A stretch of 64,000 nt of DNA, from the NCBI GenBank assembly GCA_030435675.1, contig CM059622.1, positions 7,874,001 through 7,938,000 on the forward strand, given 5' to 3'. Of the stretch, positions 34,504 to 49,157 are shown piece after piece; position 1 is the first letter of the stretch, and each line of letters starts with the position of its first letter. The notes under the pieces are model-generated. The model saw only the letters and a list, made by a program, of their open reading frames with translations. It searched no databases and was not told the origin of the DNA. Source of the DNA: Steinernema hermaphroditum (taxonomy: Eukaryota; Nematoda; Chromadorea; Rhabditida; Steinernematidae). The translations under genes were made by a program, and so were the position numbers.

Positions 34504-35422
34504 TCGCTTGGATGCTCATTTGGATTCTTGGATCCTCATTCTCTCTAAGCTTTCTTGCAAGGACTAAGAATGGGAAATCCGGAAGCAGCGAATCCGTTTT
34601 ATCCGTATTAGCCAGTAACAGGACATATAGGAGATAAGGAGACGTTCATTTCGTCCACAGGTTGTAGGCTAAGTGCCGCTTTCGCGAAAAACGGGAGTCA
34701 AGGCCAAAGACCAGGCGTATGAGGTCGTCCCTTGTAGAAGAGATAGTCCTGCACCGTGGATGGCTTGCTGGTCACCCAGGTCTTTCTCGAGCGAGAGGTT
34801 CTCCGGATGCGGTGATCGTCCCCTGCAGATACCCTTAATTTCCCTAATGGCCGCCTCGGAAATAATGCGCCGGCTGACCTCCAAAGCCCTAATCCGCCTT
34901 CCCACCTCGCGTGCAAATGGACCTGGCGACTCCGCGGCGTCTTAACTCGAGAGAGTGATTGACAACTCCGTTCGATTGGCGACCTTCCTCCGATCGCGCG
35001 CGACACCCCCCGACCACAACCTCGACGTCCGCAAAAATATCCACATACGAAAACAGCACCAAGGTTTTGCGACAAGTGGTAGAAAATACTTTACATACAC
35101 ATAGACTTGTCAGTCAAACGGTCACTGGTCATGAATCGAGAAGCATAGAGTGTTAGAGGAACTTAGTAGAGAGACAACGTCCAAAAGACTGAGATACTTG
35201 GTGATGATATGGTCCTAGAAATCGCCTCGACGCTCGGAGGGCCTTCGTGCTCTAAAACTCTAAGTGAATTGGGGAGGAGGGTCTGTACACATTAGGGGTG
35301 CGGACATCTAAATGGCGGGTCCCGTCCAACAACAAAAAAATCAACAAAACACATCCCAGAGTCGAGGAGAGGAAAAGCGGCGAAAGAACGAACTCAACAA
35401 CTATTATTAGGAACGAAGAAGG
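34504..35422. other. intergenic region between Groucho and the DXO-like gene
   Basis: About 0.9 kb between two minus-strand genes. A minus-strand frame at 34669-34905 begins with a helical, charged stretch (RRIRALEVSRRIISEAAIREI) and an overlapping frame ends YLFYKGRPHTPGLWP. No splice arrangement gave a convincing protein, so neither is called. Confidence 0.4.
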
Positions 35423-38210
<2,788 letters not shown>

Positions 38211-41200
38211 GGCACCTCTGAGAGAGTGATTAGGTAAAATCTGTCCGGATCGCGGCGGGCGCGGGAAATAAAATAACAGAAGGTCCTCCGTCGCTGCAAC
38301 GCCAAAGGACGCGAGGCGCGACGACATCTGCATTCGCGCTTTTGTCGCCAGCAAGGACACATACGATTTCGAAAAAACGAAATGCAGCCGCGTGATCGCA
38401 TTACGCGCGGGTCGCCGCGCCGGGGCCTTCTACTGTTTGGACAAGACCGTGCTCCCTCGGAGAGCTTCCGGCCGGGCAATGTTGCGTCCAAAGTGATCTC
38501 TAATCGGCAGTGCGTCGATCGCAGTGTGCAGGACTGAGGCGTAGAAGATCTGAGACCTTTGGCGGCCTATCTTTCATATCTGTCGGCGAGGATGAGGCGG
38601 TAGTCGATGGTAGGCAAGCCGTGAAGATGACTAACGACACGGAAAGATCAATTGCCGCCGCGCGTTCGCGCACTTCGAGTGAGAAGAAGGCGCACGACAA
38701 CCTTTTTTGTCGACGACTACAGAAACAAAGTACGAAGACAAACAATGCGCGGGGCGGAGAGGCGACTCCCTCTTCTCGCACTCCGAGTATCTGGGGTCAC
38801 CTCGCATGCTCTCCGAAGATCGTCCGGATTATGATAATGGCCGTAAATCTTCGGACGCCGCACGTCGACCGAAATGCGGAAGACTCTTCGGCCGCGAAGT
38901 GGCGACGCCGGAGCGGAAGACCTCCGATTGGGAAGCATTATCGCGTGGAGGCACTCCAAACGCGTACTACACAAACACAGAGTGTTAATCTGCGTTTGCT
39001 TAGTAGCGCATCGATCATGTCGTCCACGGGTGCGCCGAGCAGCTCGCAAAACACGGAGAATCAAGAACAACGCACAAACTGTTTGCTTAGCTGCTTGATC
39101 ATCAATATTGGCGCGACCACGCAGGTTCAAAGGAAGGAGAGGTCGGCGCGGTGCGAGAAAAAGTGATAGGAAAGCACGTGCGATCGCTGATCATGTGCGA
39201 CCTTATCCATTCACAGATCGGAGGGATTATCCCACGACCGATGAACTTCGCAGTTCGGCTAATTGTGATCCTATTACATCAACATTCGCGCTTTCGGTCC
39301 TCGCACCTCTGGCGCAGAAGCAGTTCTGGTCTCCAAAAGTTGGCGGTGAATCACAGAAGCGGAACAAAGGGTATCCGGCGGGGAGGACGCGGCACGGGTG
39401 GTGGGTAATTGGGCCATCCGCGTTGCATAATTAAAGCGCCGCGGTGTTATTTTACGACCCCGTCGAGCTTATACGATGCTCTCCCTCTTATCGAATTGCG
39501 TCGCTTTCGATTTGTGTTAAGAACACCTCCAGAACTTATGCCACGGCCGTGATCCGTTGTGTGAAGGCGATTGGCACCTTCGAGCACGCTTAAAAGATGT
39601 TCTCTCCTCACAAAATGCACATTTCCGAGAAGGGACTACAGTGGCCAAAAACCTTTTTGATGCGACTCTCATCGCGCTGATCTCCTCTAATCCCAGAGAC
39701 TAATTCTTATCTTCTTATTATAATTCTTATCATCTTACGCACGCTGAACAAGAAGATGACACAAGAGAAGGGACCATTTTGGAACGCTTGATGCGTCCCT
39801 GTGGAGAATTAAGGGGGCGAAGCCGCAGCGAAGACATCCAATAAATCATGCATTAAATGGAACGCGGCTATCGCTAATCAACAAAGGCTGCCGTGTGGTC
39901 GAGTCACTTGGTCCGCCACCGGCGGTCAACAAGCCACCGTAAAAACACAGGCCGGCGGAAGCAAAGGGCTAATTACCCGGACAAGCGGTTAGGGTTGCGC
40001 CTGGCCGGCAGACCACTCGCAATAAAGAACGTCACATTACTGGTTACGGCCTTTCTCTCCAAACAAATGGCGCAAGAGCGAAAACTTTACACCACTTCGG
40101 CGACACATTAACAATTCGCAGCACCGATAGGGTGCGATCCCTTTGTTTCACGTCTCGGCCCCGATAATAGGAATCAATCACCGTGATTCACGAGGAATCT
40201 TCGCGACAGCTGCGTGAGGATCAGCCAATTAATTGCGAGCTAATTAAAATGCTAACAAGAGGGACGAATATTGACCTGAAATGCGCACAGTTGCGACGGG
40301 GGGATAAGCAAACAGAGGACGTTGGGCAAACAGCGGAGATAAGAGAGAGAGAGAGAATCGGCCCAAAAGCGATCCGATCGAAGTCGCGCGCGCAAGTCCA
40401 GATTAGAGACGTTTCGGGAAGTCCGAGCAGGCGTAATTACGCAAATTGGTGCGCACAAACGGTGGCATATGACTGCGAAGAATCGGAGGAGGAGGAAGAA
40501 GGTGGAGGGGCAATTAGGCGAGATAAAAATAAAACGTGAACCCACCGGCCTCGGGAACATTGTCGAACTGGTTGAGGGTGACGAAGTGGTGTTCGCTCGG
40601 CTACGCATCAACTTCGGCGGCAATGAGCGACCAGCTCATAACAGGCGACGGCCTGGCTGTGGAGACGTCTCGGACGAGATGACGAAGGATAAAATCGGGG
40701 AGCCCGTAGGTAATCGTTGCAGGGACGTCGACGGGCGAGCGGTCGTGTGGCTATGCCAGTTAGTTTTGTTCTCAGGCGGCTCTTCGCGATGATTGAGCGC
40801 GAGACGGCAGAGAACAAGAGACTCTACAAGGCAGAAGTGAGAGTCGCCGCCGGGGGGAGAAACAAAGCGACAAAGATTGCTGAAGGCGATCGCGGCGGCG
40901 GCGAAAATGAAGATGGCGAGCGGGGGGGGACCCTGAGGTGGATGCCGCTTCTCTTCTCTAAGGGGCAAATTGGCTGTTACACGCCGAAACACGCCGCGGC
41001 GCGATGGCGACAGGGATACGCACAAATTATGACGGCATGTGGTGGCGACAGCACAGTTTACGACCGACGTGGTCGAAATCGCGACCCGCAACGAGCTCCA
41101 GTCCCTGGGCGGCAAGTGCTATAGTATCAGGGGACAAGCATGCACCGTCAGGACACGGTCCTGACGCGACAAGCGCGTGTGTCGTTTCTGTCGCCTCGAT

Positions 41201-42541
41201 TCCGAGTGGTGCCAATCATCGACGTCTCCGCCACTTGCTCGTTTGATCTCGAAGGTGGTCGATTCCCCAATCACCCGCCATCCATTACCCGCCGGCGGTG
41301 ACGGTCGATTCACACCTCCGATCGCATCCCCAGAAGCCGCAGACGAGACGTCTAGATGTTGCGTCTATTCGTCTACTGCGTTCTTTTGCTCAAATCGACT
41401 TTTTCCATACACGTCGCAACAGAGTTTCCTCCACTCACACTAATTTGATTGACGCTGATGTAATTACGCTCGCCTTAAGCTGACCGAAACCAAGACCCAT
41501 GATTCAATTACTGCGCCAGCTCCAGCCGAGGTGCTTCCTGCGACGGGAAAGAGGATAATTCGTGCGAACAAACGTTTACACAGCGCTCCGCCGCCGACGA
41601 TCGCTTTGGAAGGTGCCGTCCGCGCTTGGCGCACTCCATTAGGCGTGCACCGTCGGATTGGACGTTGCAGCGCGGTTTCCCGCCATACACAGTGAGGTAT
41701 TAGCCGTGTGCAGGCGTGCGATGGACAAACAAACCCGAGTTAGGTGTCCAGTGGAGCGCGAGGAAAACACGCGGCAGCTATTGACCGCACAACTCCCAGT
41801 GTGATCCATTCCGCGTGCTTCGCTGGACTCTGAGACGGCAGTGCAAGCATGTCCAAGACAATAACCACACATCCAATTCCAGAGTCGGATTAATTAGGCG
41901 GTCCCACCGGGGTTCCTCCTAAAGGGCCATCGCAATCGGCTTAGCAGCGAGTGGCAATAAGCACGCAGATCCCGTGCATGCCTAATTAGCGCTGTTAGTG
42001 GCCGGCCCACGGACATGCGCCTAATCTCCTCTTCCTCTGGGAGATCGTAAGGTACTTAGAGCTCGCATTACTTCCTGCGGCACCTGTTGGCGGAGTCCGA
42101 TTAGAACATCTGTGCGTATTATAGATCCGTTGTAGCGACTCTCGCAACTGGCCGCTCCGCCATCTGTCTACCATCGAGTCGCGCACGCCGATTATCCCTG
42201 CTTTCGCGCAAATTACTTATGCACATCGGCGCAAGGACACTCGGCAGTGACGTTAACACCTTGAGTAGCACAGAACCACTACAGTACCAAACGATGTACT
42301 TGGCAAATGCGTCGGTCTTCGCCAATCTGAAGATGAAGTTGTTCTCACAAAACACAAACAACGAGTCGAACAGAAGACTTAGAGTATCCACTCAATGGCT
42401 ATAAAAGCACCGCCGCGGCTCTTGCAGAAGCGTTCAAAACGGATCACAAAGTTCTGCGATTTCGAAATTCTTCGAGTTCCCTTACAGATCACGCTCGGTG
42501 GGCCTTTTGAATGGCACTACCAAAGTCCGACTTCCGGAATC
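38211..42541. other. 4.3-kb intergenic region upstream of Groucho
   Basis: Longest gene-free stretch apart from the right-hand repeats. It lies between the Groucho start and the smg-5 stop, both on the minus strand, so it probably carries Groucho regulatory DNA. A 218-codon plus-strand frame (38510-39166) is Arg/Ser-rich without family or splice support. TAATTA/CTAATT-type AT cores are frequent from 39.4 to 42.2 kb. I found no tRNA or repeat here. Confidence 0.45.
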
Positions 42542-44837
42542 TTACGTTCGCGAGTTGCGGAACTTCTTAGTCTTCGTTTTCTCCTCAAATTTCATCGCTT
42601 CTGCCCATCTTGCGGAAAAGGAATCAACTGTTTCAACGGAGATGCTGCCTAGAAAAAACTGTTCCTCTAGCAGCCTTTCACGAGTATGAGATTACCGTAT
42701 TGCGAAGTCTCCATTTCCTGCTCGGCGCCGCAGACCAAAACAGTGGCGAAAAGGCCTGACAAGCTTTGACCAGATGGAATTAGCGATTCAGCACACTTCA
42801 TAATTGATGAGCCGTGGTCCATATGTTTAATAATGCCTCGGTTGTCTTCGAGAATGTTCTCTATCCAGCGAATGGCTTCTCGGATCTGAAAAACAAAACT
42901 TTTTTCCAAATGATAAACGCGAAAATATCGGACTCACATTAGCACACCCCTTCTTGTTCTTATCGAGAGTGGCCAAAATAGATTCTCCGATAACAATTTG
43001 AGGCGCGTTTTCGCAGCGCAGGAGACGCTTCATATGGTAGAGTTTCGACTGCAACACTTGAAGATCTGGAAGCACATAAACCGGGAATCTCGCCTTTTCG
43101 TCTTCCTAAAGTACTTGACGATAAACGGGTCACAATTATCCTCTCTCACCGATCGTTGTTCACTTTCTAGGCGAACCTTCGCCATGCTTTTCATCATTTC
43201 ATTGACTGCCTTTCGGCCTGTGAAGAACTCGAGGTAGCGATTGAGAACAAGTGGAATCTCGTCCATACTAACACACTTCCTCACGTAGTAGGCCAAACAT
43301 TTGAACATATGCCCCGGCCTTCCCTCAATGTCCACAAAGAACGGTTCAGGCACAAAATCTGTCATAGATTCGCCATCAAGATAGGGACGTAACTGACTGA
43401 TTACGGGATTCACCAGCTCCGTGAGGCCGCGTATCATCGAATTCAGCTGCTGCAACAAAGCGTACACACAACTGAGAAGTTCAGTACTATACACCAACCT
43501 CTTGTGTGAAAAGAGAAAGTTTCACGTTGTTATCGGCAATATCTTCGGAAACACGGACAATCCAATGCGACAAAGAGGTAGCCGCCTCACAAAGGCGATT
43601 GATGACTCCCGTCCTCATTTTGTCAATGTTTATACTTTTCTTTTCACCGTCGCTCGATTTGTCTTCTTCGGAATCCGAGTCGTGCCGACGTCGCCCCCGA
43701 ACCTTCTTCCTCCGGAGCTCCATTTCCAGTTCGGATATGTCGTCTTCGCTCGATGAGAGTTTCTCAACAACCAGATCCCATAGCGAATGACAAGACGCTA
43801 TGCACTGCCTCAGAGATTCTTGGTCGCCTGAACGATCAACGAGAACGCTTAGGCAAGATGCATTGAGTACTTACCTTTGGAAGACAGGAATAGCGATATA
43901 AGAGTGCTCACTCTCACTCCTTTCATGACAGTTTCGATGGAATCCTCTTTCAAGAAGTGTTCCCATTCACGACACCGCACGTCGACACTGAAACTGTTAA
44001 TGAGTAAACGTGAAGCTCGGTTGATAAGATGTACCCTTGAGAAGATAGAAAGCCTTGAGCAAGCCCTACAGTAAGCTTCAAGAGCCCGTTCTGGGCAACT
44101 GCCGGTATTTTCTCCTCGTCGATATTTTTGATGTTAGACAGAGCTCCATCGAAAGGATGCTTGTCAGTTATTGCGTGGGCGAAGCAGAACAACGACTTGA
44201 AGACATCGTCCTTCTGGTAGAGAACTCCGAGTCGATTGTAAATGGTCGACTCAGCCTGATGTGTCATCAGTGCAGCCATGTACCGCTGCTCAGCCACTTT
44301 CGTGTAATAGTCCTGCGGGCCAGCGTAAATGGCGCGGTACCTTGACAGGTCACCGCAGTAACACAGGACACTGAATGTCAATTCGGGATACAGCATGGCA
44401 AAGTCTTGAAGGAATCCCACCATCGCATTCGTGAACATGCCGACTGCGGCCCGTATGTCGTCATCAGGCTTGCATCGCCGAATCCTGGTTACTGTAGGAT
44501 AGATGCACTCAAGCCACAGAATGTCAAGGGTCTTCTTTCGGAGCTCCTCGCTTTTCTCGATTATTCGGCGACCCAGTTCGAGAGCCCTAAAATTCGAAGA
44601 ACGATTCAGAGGGAAATCAACGTTGACAAACCGAAAAAGGAATTTGTTCGTCAGTGCATCCACAAGGTCCTCGCCCTTCAAGAGATTAAGCTGCTGGGGC
44701 AAAGCCTTTCTAGCCGAACGAAACTTTCTAAACTAGATGAATAGGACAGAACATGTTAAACGTAATGTTTACGTTTGTAGCTCGGCCAACTCAGCTCCGT
44801 TGGGTGAAGAATAGCCCGCCTGTATGGAACCGTTCAT
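42542..44837 (-). CDS. smg-5: SMG-5-like nonsense-mediated decay factor
   Basis: Nine exons (44837-44773, 44727-44632, 44586-44035, 43987-43875, 43827-43499, 43449-43150, 43105-42938, 42885-42696, 42648-42542) encode 639 residues. The N-terminal half is the EST1/SMG5-7 14-3-3-like and helical-hairpin region (CYCGDLSRYRAIYAGPQDYY, QAESTIYNRLGVLYQKDDVF, CFAHAITDKHPFDGALSNI). A basic/acidic Ser-rich linker follows, then more helices. The C-terminus is PIN-like (FPVYVLPDLQVLQSKLYHMKRL, IVIGESILATLDKNKKG, REAIRWIENIL). SMG-5 recruits phosphatase to phosphorylated UPF1. The aspartates of an active PIN nuclease are not evident, as expected for SMG5 as opposed to SMG6. An acceptor-like CTACTTCAG lies 12 bases before the ATG. 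Introns are 44-52 nt. Confidence 0.86.
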
Positions 44838-45465
44838 ACTGTAGCTGCTCTGAAGTAGAAATTACCAAAAAAATAAATAAATGCGAAGGGCAGAAAGAAG
44901 TGATGCGTATGAAAACCGAAGAAGCGATAGAAAAATGCGGCATATATATTTGGAATAATCCAAAAACGAAGACAAAGACGATTTGATGCGCACGCAGCTG
45001 ATATCTTCTGCTCAATTTTCGCCCATCGACACACGTTCAGTTCTGTTGGTACAAAAACAAGGTGAAGCAAACAGCGAAGCCTCCGCGAATCCCGAATCTG
45101 AAGAAGTCATCGGGGCGCATATGCGCTCTCCGAGATAAGGAGACAGTCTGCATGATGGTCCCTACGCGACATCATTGACTGCTAAGGCATGGTTGTCGGT
45201 TGTCTAGACGCTGTTTTGTCTGCTTTGCCCTGGTTTGTCCATGCGCGGAAAGCACCGTTTTCCGTAAAGGGCTCAGATTCCACGTCACCTTTGCTTCTAG
45301 ATATATACGTTTTGGATCCTGTGCCCGGCGCTTCTTTTTCCATCTGCCTTCGTTCGTTGCTTTGAATTTGGCGCGTGTCACTGGCAGCGTTCCAAGTGTT
45401 CGTGTCGTGTCCGTGTTGTAGATTTCGGAGTCACTCATTCAAAATGCTCTTTTCAGCCGCTAATA
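44838..45465. promoter_or_regulatory. shared divergent promoter region of smg-5 and RPB7
   Basis: The two start codons face away from each other across 628 bp. A short AT-rich segment with TATATATTTGG lies near 44942, and a T/C-rich track with TTTTCAG ends at 45455, ten bases before the RPB7 ATG. No coding signal was seen. Confidence 0.45.
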
Positions 45466-46066
45466 ATGTTTTTCCACTTATCCCTATCGCATGAAATCTG
45501 CTTGCATCCCAAATATTTTGGACCGAATCTTATGGAAACCGTGAAACAGAAGCTCTTTAACGAAGTCGAAGGTACATGCTCAGGAAAACATGGATTCATC
45601 ATCGCCGTCACTACTATCGACAATATTGGACACGGTATCATTCAGCCCGGTACGTTTTATCGACCTCGGGTATTTCGGTTACCTTTTCTTTCTGTTTGTG
45701 GCCTGTTTCATCTTCACGGTTTTAGGTCGTGGCTTCGTTCTCTACCCAGTGAAGTATAAGGCGATTGTTTTTCGGCCGTTCAAAGGTCAAGTCATGGACG
45801 CCGTGGTAAATCAAGTTAACAAAGTCGGCCTGTTCTGTGACATTGGCCCCCTCTCCTGCTTCGTCTCAAGGCATTGCATCCCTCCAGATATGGAATTTGA
45901 GCCGAACGCAAATCCACCGTGCTACAAAACGAAAGACGATTCAGTTGTAATAAAACAGGACGATGAGATTCGGGTGAAGTTAATCGGAACGCGAGTCGAC
46001 GCTTCAGATATTTTCGCTATCGGCACTCTTATGGACGACTTCCTTGGTCTCTCATCTACGGATTGA
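45466..46066 (+). CDS. rpb-7: RNA polymerase II subunit RPB7
   Basis: Two exons (45466-45649, 45726-46066) encode 174 residues, against 172 in human POLR2G. Similarity is very high throughout: [60 protein letters not shown] (N-terminal RNP-like domain) and the S1 domain with [19 protein letters not shown] and [21 protein letters not shown]7 pairs with RPB4 to form the Pol II stalk that binds nascent RNA and initiation factors. The single intron is 76 nt, longer than most here. TTTTCAG ten bases before the ATG is a likely trans-splice acceptor. SEC11 follows 150 bp downstream on the same strand. Confidence 0.97.
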
Positions 46067-46216
46067 AACACTCAGCTCATGATCTCGGTTACTTTGTATT
46101 TTGTGTGGAAGAGTAAACGTATTCTCTGCAGCTGGTTCGCGATTACCTTGATTCGCTGTTCGATGCAATACTTAAGTGTGCTGTTTCTGCTTATCCATGG
46201 GTTCCAGGTTTCCAAG

Positions 46217-46821
46217 ATGCTTAAGTCCATGTGGGAGAGTGCCCTATTCGATGAGGTTCGTCGCATGAACTGTCGGCAGATGCTTTACCAGATCCTGAAC
46301 TTCGCCATGATCGTCAGTTCTGCGCTCATGATTTGGAAGGGCCTTATGGTCGTCACAAACTCGGAGAGCCCGATCGTGGTTGTTCTCTCTGGATCCATGG
46401 AACCGGCCTTCCACAGAGGTGACCTCTTGCTCCTGACGAACGATATGGAAGACCCCATCCGAACTGGGGACATCACCGTGTTCAAGATTGAAGGCCGTGA
46501 CATCCCCATCGTCCATCGTGTTATCAAGGTCCACGAGAAGTCTAACATGGAAACCAAGTTCCTCACGAAGGGAGATAACAACCAGGTAACTCTATTGCCC
46601 TATTGCCTCGTATCCTCATTACCGTTTTTTGCTTCCAGGTTGACGACCGCGGGCTCTACGCCCCAGGACAATTCTGGCTCCAGCGCAAAGATGTTGTTGG
46701 TCGCGCGAAGGGCTTTGTTCCGTACATCGGAATGCTGACGATCCTCATGAACGACTACCCGAAGCTGAAGTACGCAGTTCTCGCCTGCCTCGCTTTGTTT
46801 GTCCTCATTCACCGCGAGTGA
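46217..46821 (+). CDS. sec-11: signal peptidase complex catalytic subunit SEC11
   Basis: Two exons (46217-46585, 46639-46821) encode 183 residues, close to vertebrate SEC11A. An N-terminal membrane anchor ([20 protein letters not shown]) precedes the type I signal peptidase core: catalytic Ser in SGSMEP, His in IPIVHRVIK, and Asp residues in [15 protein letters not shown] second hydrophobic segment is at the C-terminus ([18 protein letters not shown]). It cleaves signal peptides in the ER membrane. The start lies 150 bp after the RPB7 stop and 12 bases after an acceptor-like GGTTCCAG, an arrangement compatible with a downstream operon gene receiving a spliced leader. Some initiation at the Met four codons later is possible. 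Confidence 0.95.
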
Positions 46822-47360
46822 CGAATGTGTTATCTGTGAAATTGAGTTCTTTTAATTTATTTTTGCCCTCTAAATGTATTAAACGTAATTGAAATGGGAT
46901 TTCGTACATTATAGTGCCACGGCGATGACGGTCTGCGGTAACCCGCGCCTTAGAACGGCTTCTCTGTGATGGAAGCCCAGTTGAACTTTTCGTGTACGGT
47001 AGCTTCAAACCCATAATGACAGACGGTGGGAAGCTATAATCGAGCGTTTCTGGCTCTTCGATATAGTTTCAGTTTTCAAAAATATGGCCACCAAGGGAGC
47101 CTCGGAGGGCGACAAATCTACTATACTTTAGTTAGATCGTGCGCGTCGTCCTTTTTTGGCGAGTGTGGAGAAAGGCTGTCGCGTGGTAGTGTGTAAAGTG
47201 CCACCGCTCGAGCGCAGTGGCTGGAGGCTTCTGAGGATAGTCTCCAGCTGGCGCTTTCCTTGGCCTTCGGCCTGCGCCTCGTGCCAGTATCGATTTTTCG
47301 CGGGCCTCTCTTCGTATCCGAGTGCGCCGTTTGTAAATGGTGATTCGTTCCTCTTTCCAG
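46822..47360. other. gap between SEC11 and the TMX3-like gene
   Basis: About 0.54 kb with no coding signal. The first 100 bases are T-rich, with TTTAATTTATTTTT and TATTAAA after the SEC11 stop but no exact AATAAA. The end is the pyrimidine track CTCTTTCCAG directly in front of the next ATG. Confidence 0.45.
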
Positions 47361-48953
47361 ATGTGGACCTCGATCCTCCTGCTTCTTCTGGCTGTCGGTG
47401 TCGACCGAAGCAGCGCCACGAAGGTGCACTCCAATGTGATCGACTTGAACGATCGTTTCCTAGAGGTGAAGGACAAAGGAATGTGGTTCGTGAAGGTAAG
47501 TGGATTCTCGAGATATTTGGACTCTTTTCTTCAGTTCTATGCTCCTTGGTGCGCCCACTGTAAGCGACTGACGCCTATTTGGGAGCACGTGGGCCACGCG
47601 CTCGCGGATCGAGAATCTCCCGTGCGCCTCGCGAAGCTCGACTGCACACGCTATCCCTCCGTAGCGCAGACCCTGAAGGTGAACGCCTACCCGACTCTCA
47701 TATTGTAAGTGCCATCGCTCTCCACATGCGACGTTGCTTCTCAGCTTCCGTGACGGAAAACAGATCCACTACGAAGGCGAGAGGAGGAAGGAGTCCCTGG
47801 TGGACTTCGTTGTGAAGACCTCTGGACCCGTCGTGGACACTATCGACAGTCCCGCCAAGTTCGCCGAGGTGAGTCCTCCGGGCCGCGTCACGTCATCTCC
47901 TTTCGATTCAGCAGCGCAAGACTTCGGTCAACGACCCTCTCTTCGTTTTCGTGGAGTCGCCCGAAGAAGGCGACAAGGCGCAGAGTGAAGACCTATTCTC
48001 GCAGTACGAAGAGGCGGCGAACAGCTTCTTCACGGGTAACCGCTTTCTGAAAACGGCTAAGATTGCGCAGCTCCCCTCCTCCGTCGTCCTTCCGTCACGT
48101 CCTGGCGTCGTTGTCTTCAAAGACAACGTGCACTACGTTTACAATAGCGAGAAAGGTTAGCCTCTACTCCACTCTGCTTATCTCTTTGCTTTTCTTCAGA
48201 GCCGAACCTTACTGCCTGGATCAACGCCGAGCGTTTCCCTCTGATTCCCGCCGTCAGTGGAGCCAACATCCACGACCTGGGTACCTCGTTGGACAAACTT
48301 CTCGTGCTGGCGGTGCTCAGTTTCGTCGACCGCCTGAACACTTCTAGCGAAGTCGGACAGTAGGCGCATCTTGAGAGGGCTTTGGTCAACAAAAACTTTA
48401 AGGTTCTACGCTCTGGCGCGAGAGGCGGCGACGCAGATGCGGAAGAACGTCGAACTTCAAGGACATTTCCAGTTCGGATGGCTCGACGGCAACCAGATCG
48501 CGAATAGCATCGTCCTCGGCGACATGCCGCTCCCCAGCGTGCTCGTCTTCAACTACACCAGTTATGAATACTTCCTCAGCGACGACTCGCCCCAGCAGAT
48601 GACGTCGCAGTCGCTGCTCACCTTCTTAGAAACCATCAACTCCACTCAATCTCTGGGTGGGCGTTCTTTGACCCAGAGGGTGCGCCGCATGGTCTACGAA
48701 GTCACAACGAACGTCTACGAGATGTTCGTCAACCAGCCCATCCTTACGAGCTGCCTTTTCGGCGTGCCCGTCGCCTTTCTCAGCATCATAACCTACTCCA
48801 TCTGCTCATCAGATTTCTCGGTGGACCGTGAGTCTATATACCCTGAAGACGAAGAATTCAGCGACCCTGAACAGGAGGGACTCCTCGGTAGGTGCATCTC
48901 CTTGGCTCAATCTCACTGTTATTCTAGATGACGACCACGAGAAGGCCGAATGA
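47361..48953 (+). CDS. TMX3-like transmembrane protein disulfide isomerase
   Basis: Seven exons (47361-47495, 47535-47704, 47745-47868, 47912-48155, 48200-48359, 48403-48887, 48928-48953) encode 447 residues, near human TMX3 at about 454. A signal peptide (MWTSILLLLLAVGVDRSSA) is followed by a thioredoxin domain with active site WCAHCK (human CGHC) and cis-proline region NAYPTLIL. Two redox-inactive thioredoxin-fold domains follow. A C-terminal membrane helix (ILTSCLFGVPVAFLSIITYS) is followed by a short acidic cytosolic tail ending DDDHEKAE. It should act in ER oxidative folding. The usual dilysine ER-retrieval signal is absent. The start is the ATG immediately after CTCTTTCCAG, probably a trans-splice site; an upstream in-frame ATG (47337) would spoil the signal peptide. 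Confidence 0.9.
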
Positions 48954-49157
48954 ACTCCGCCATGCTGCGCTCGAAGTTGCTCAATGTTTGTGCGTGTCCC
49001 TTTTCGTACACTTCATCACTTGCCATAAATTACTTTGATCTCAGCGGACACTTTTTATTTTGCCTCGATAACAACTTTGCTATGCCCATCCTATGTACAA
49101 CGACGCATGGAACACCCGTATTGAAGTATCTGCCGTATCGCATAAATGGTTGGCGGG

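Noticed and set aside
38510..39166. 218-codon plus-strand frame upstream of Groucho
   Set aside because: Low-complexity Arg/Ser composition and no splice sites or family resemblance; treated as chance in non-coding DNA.
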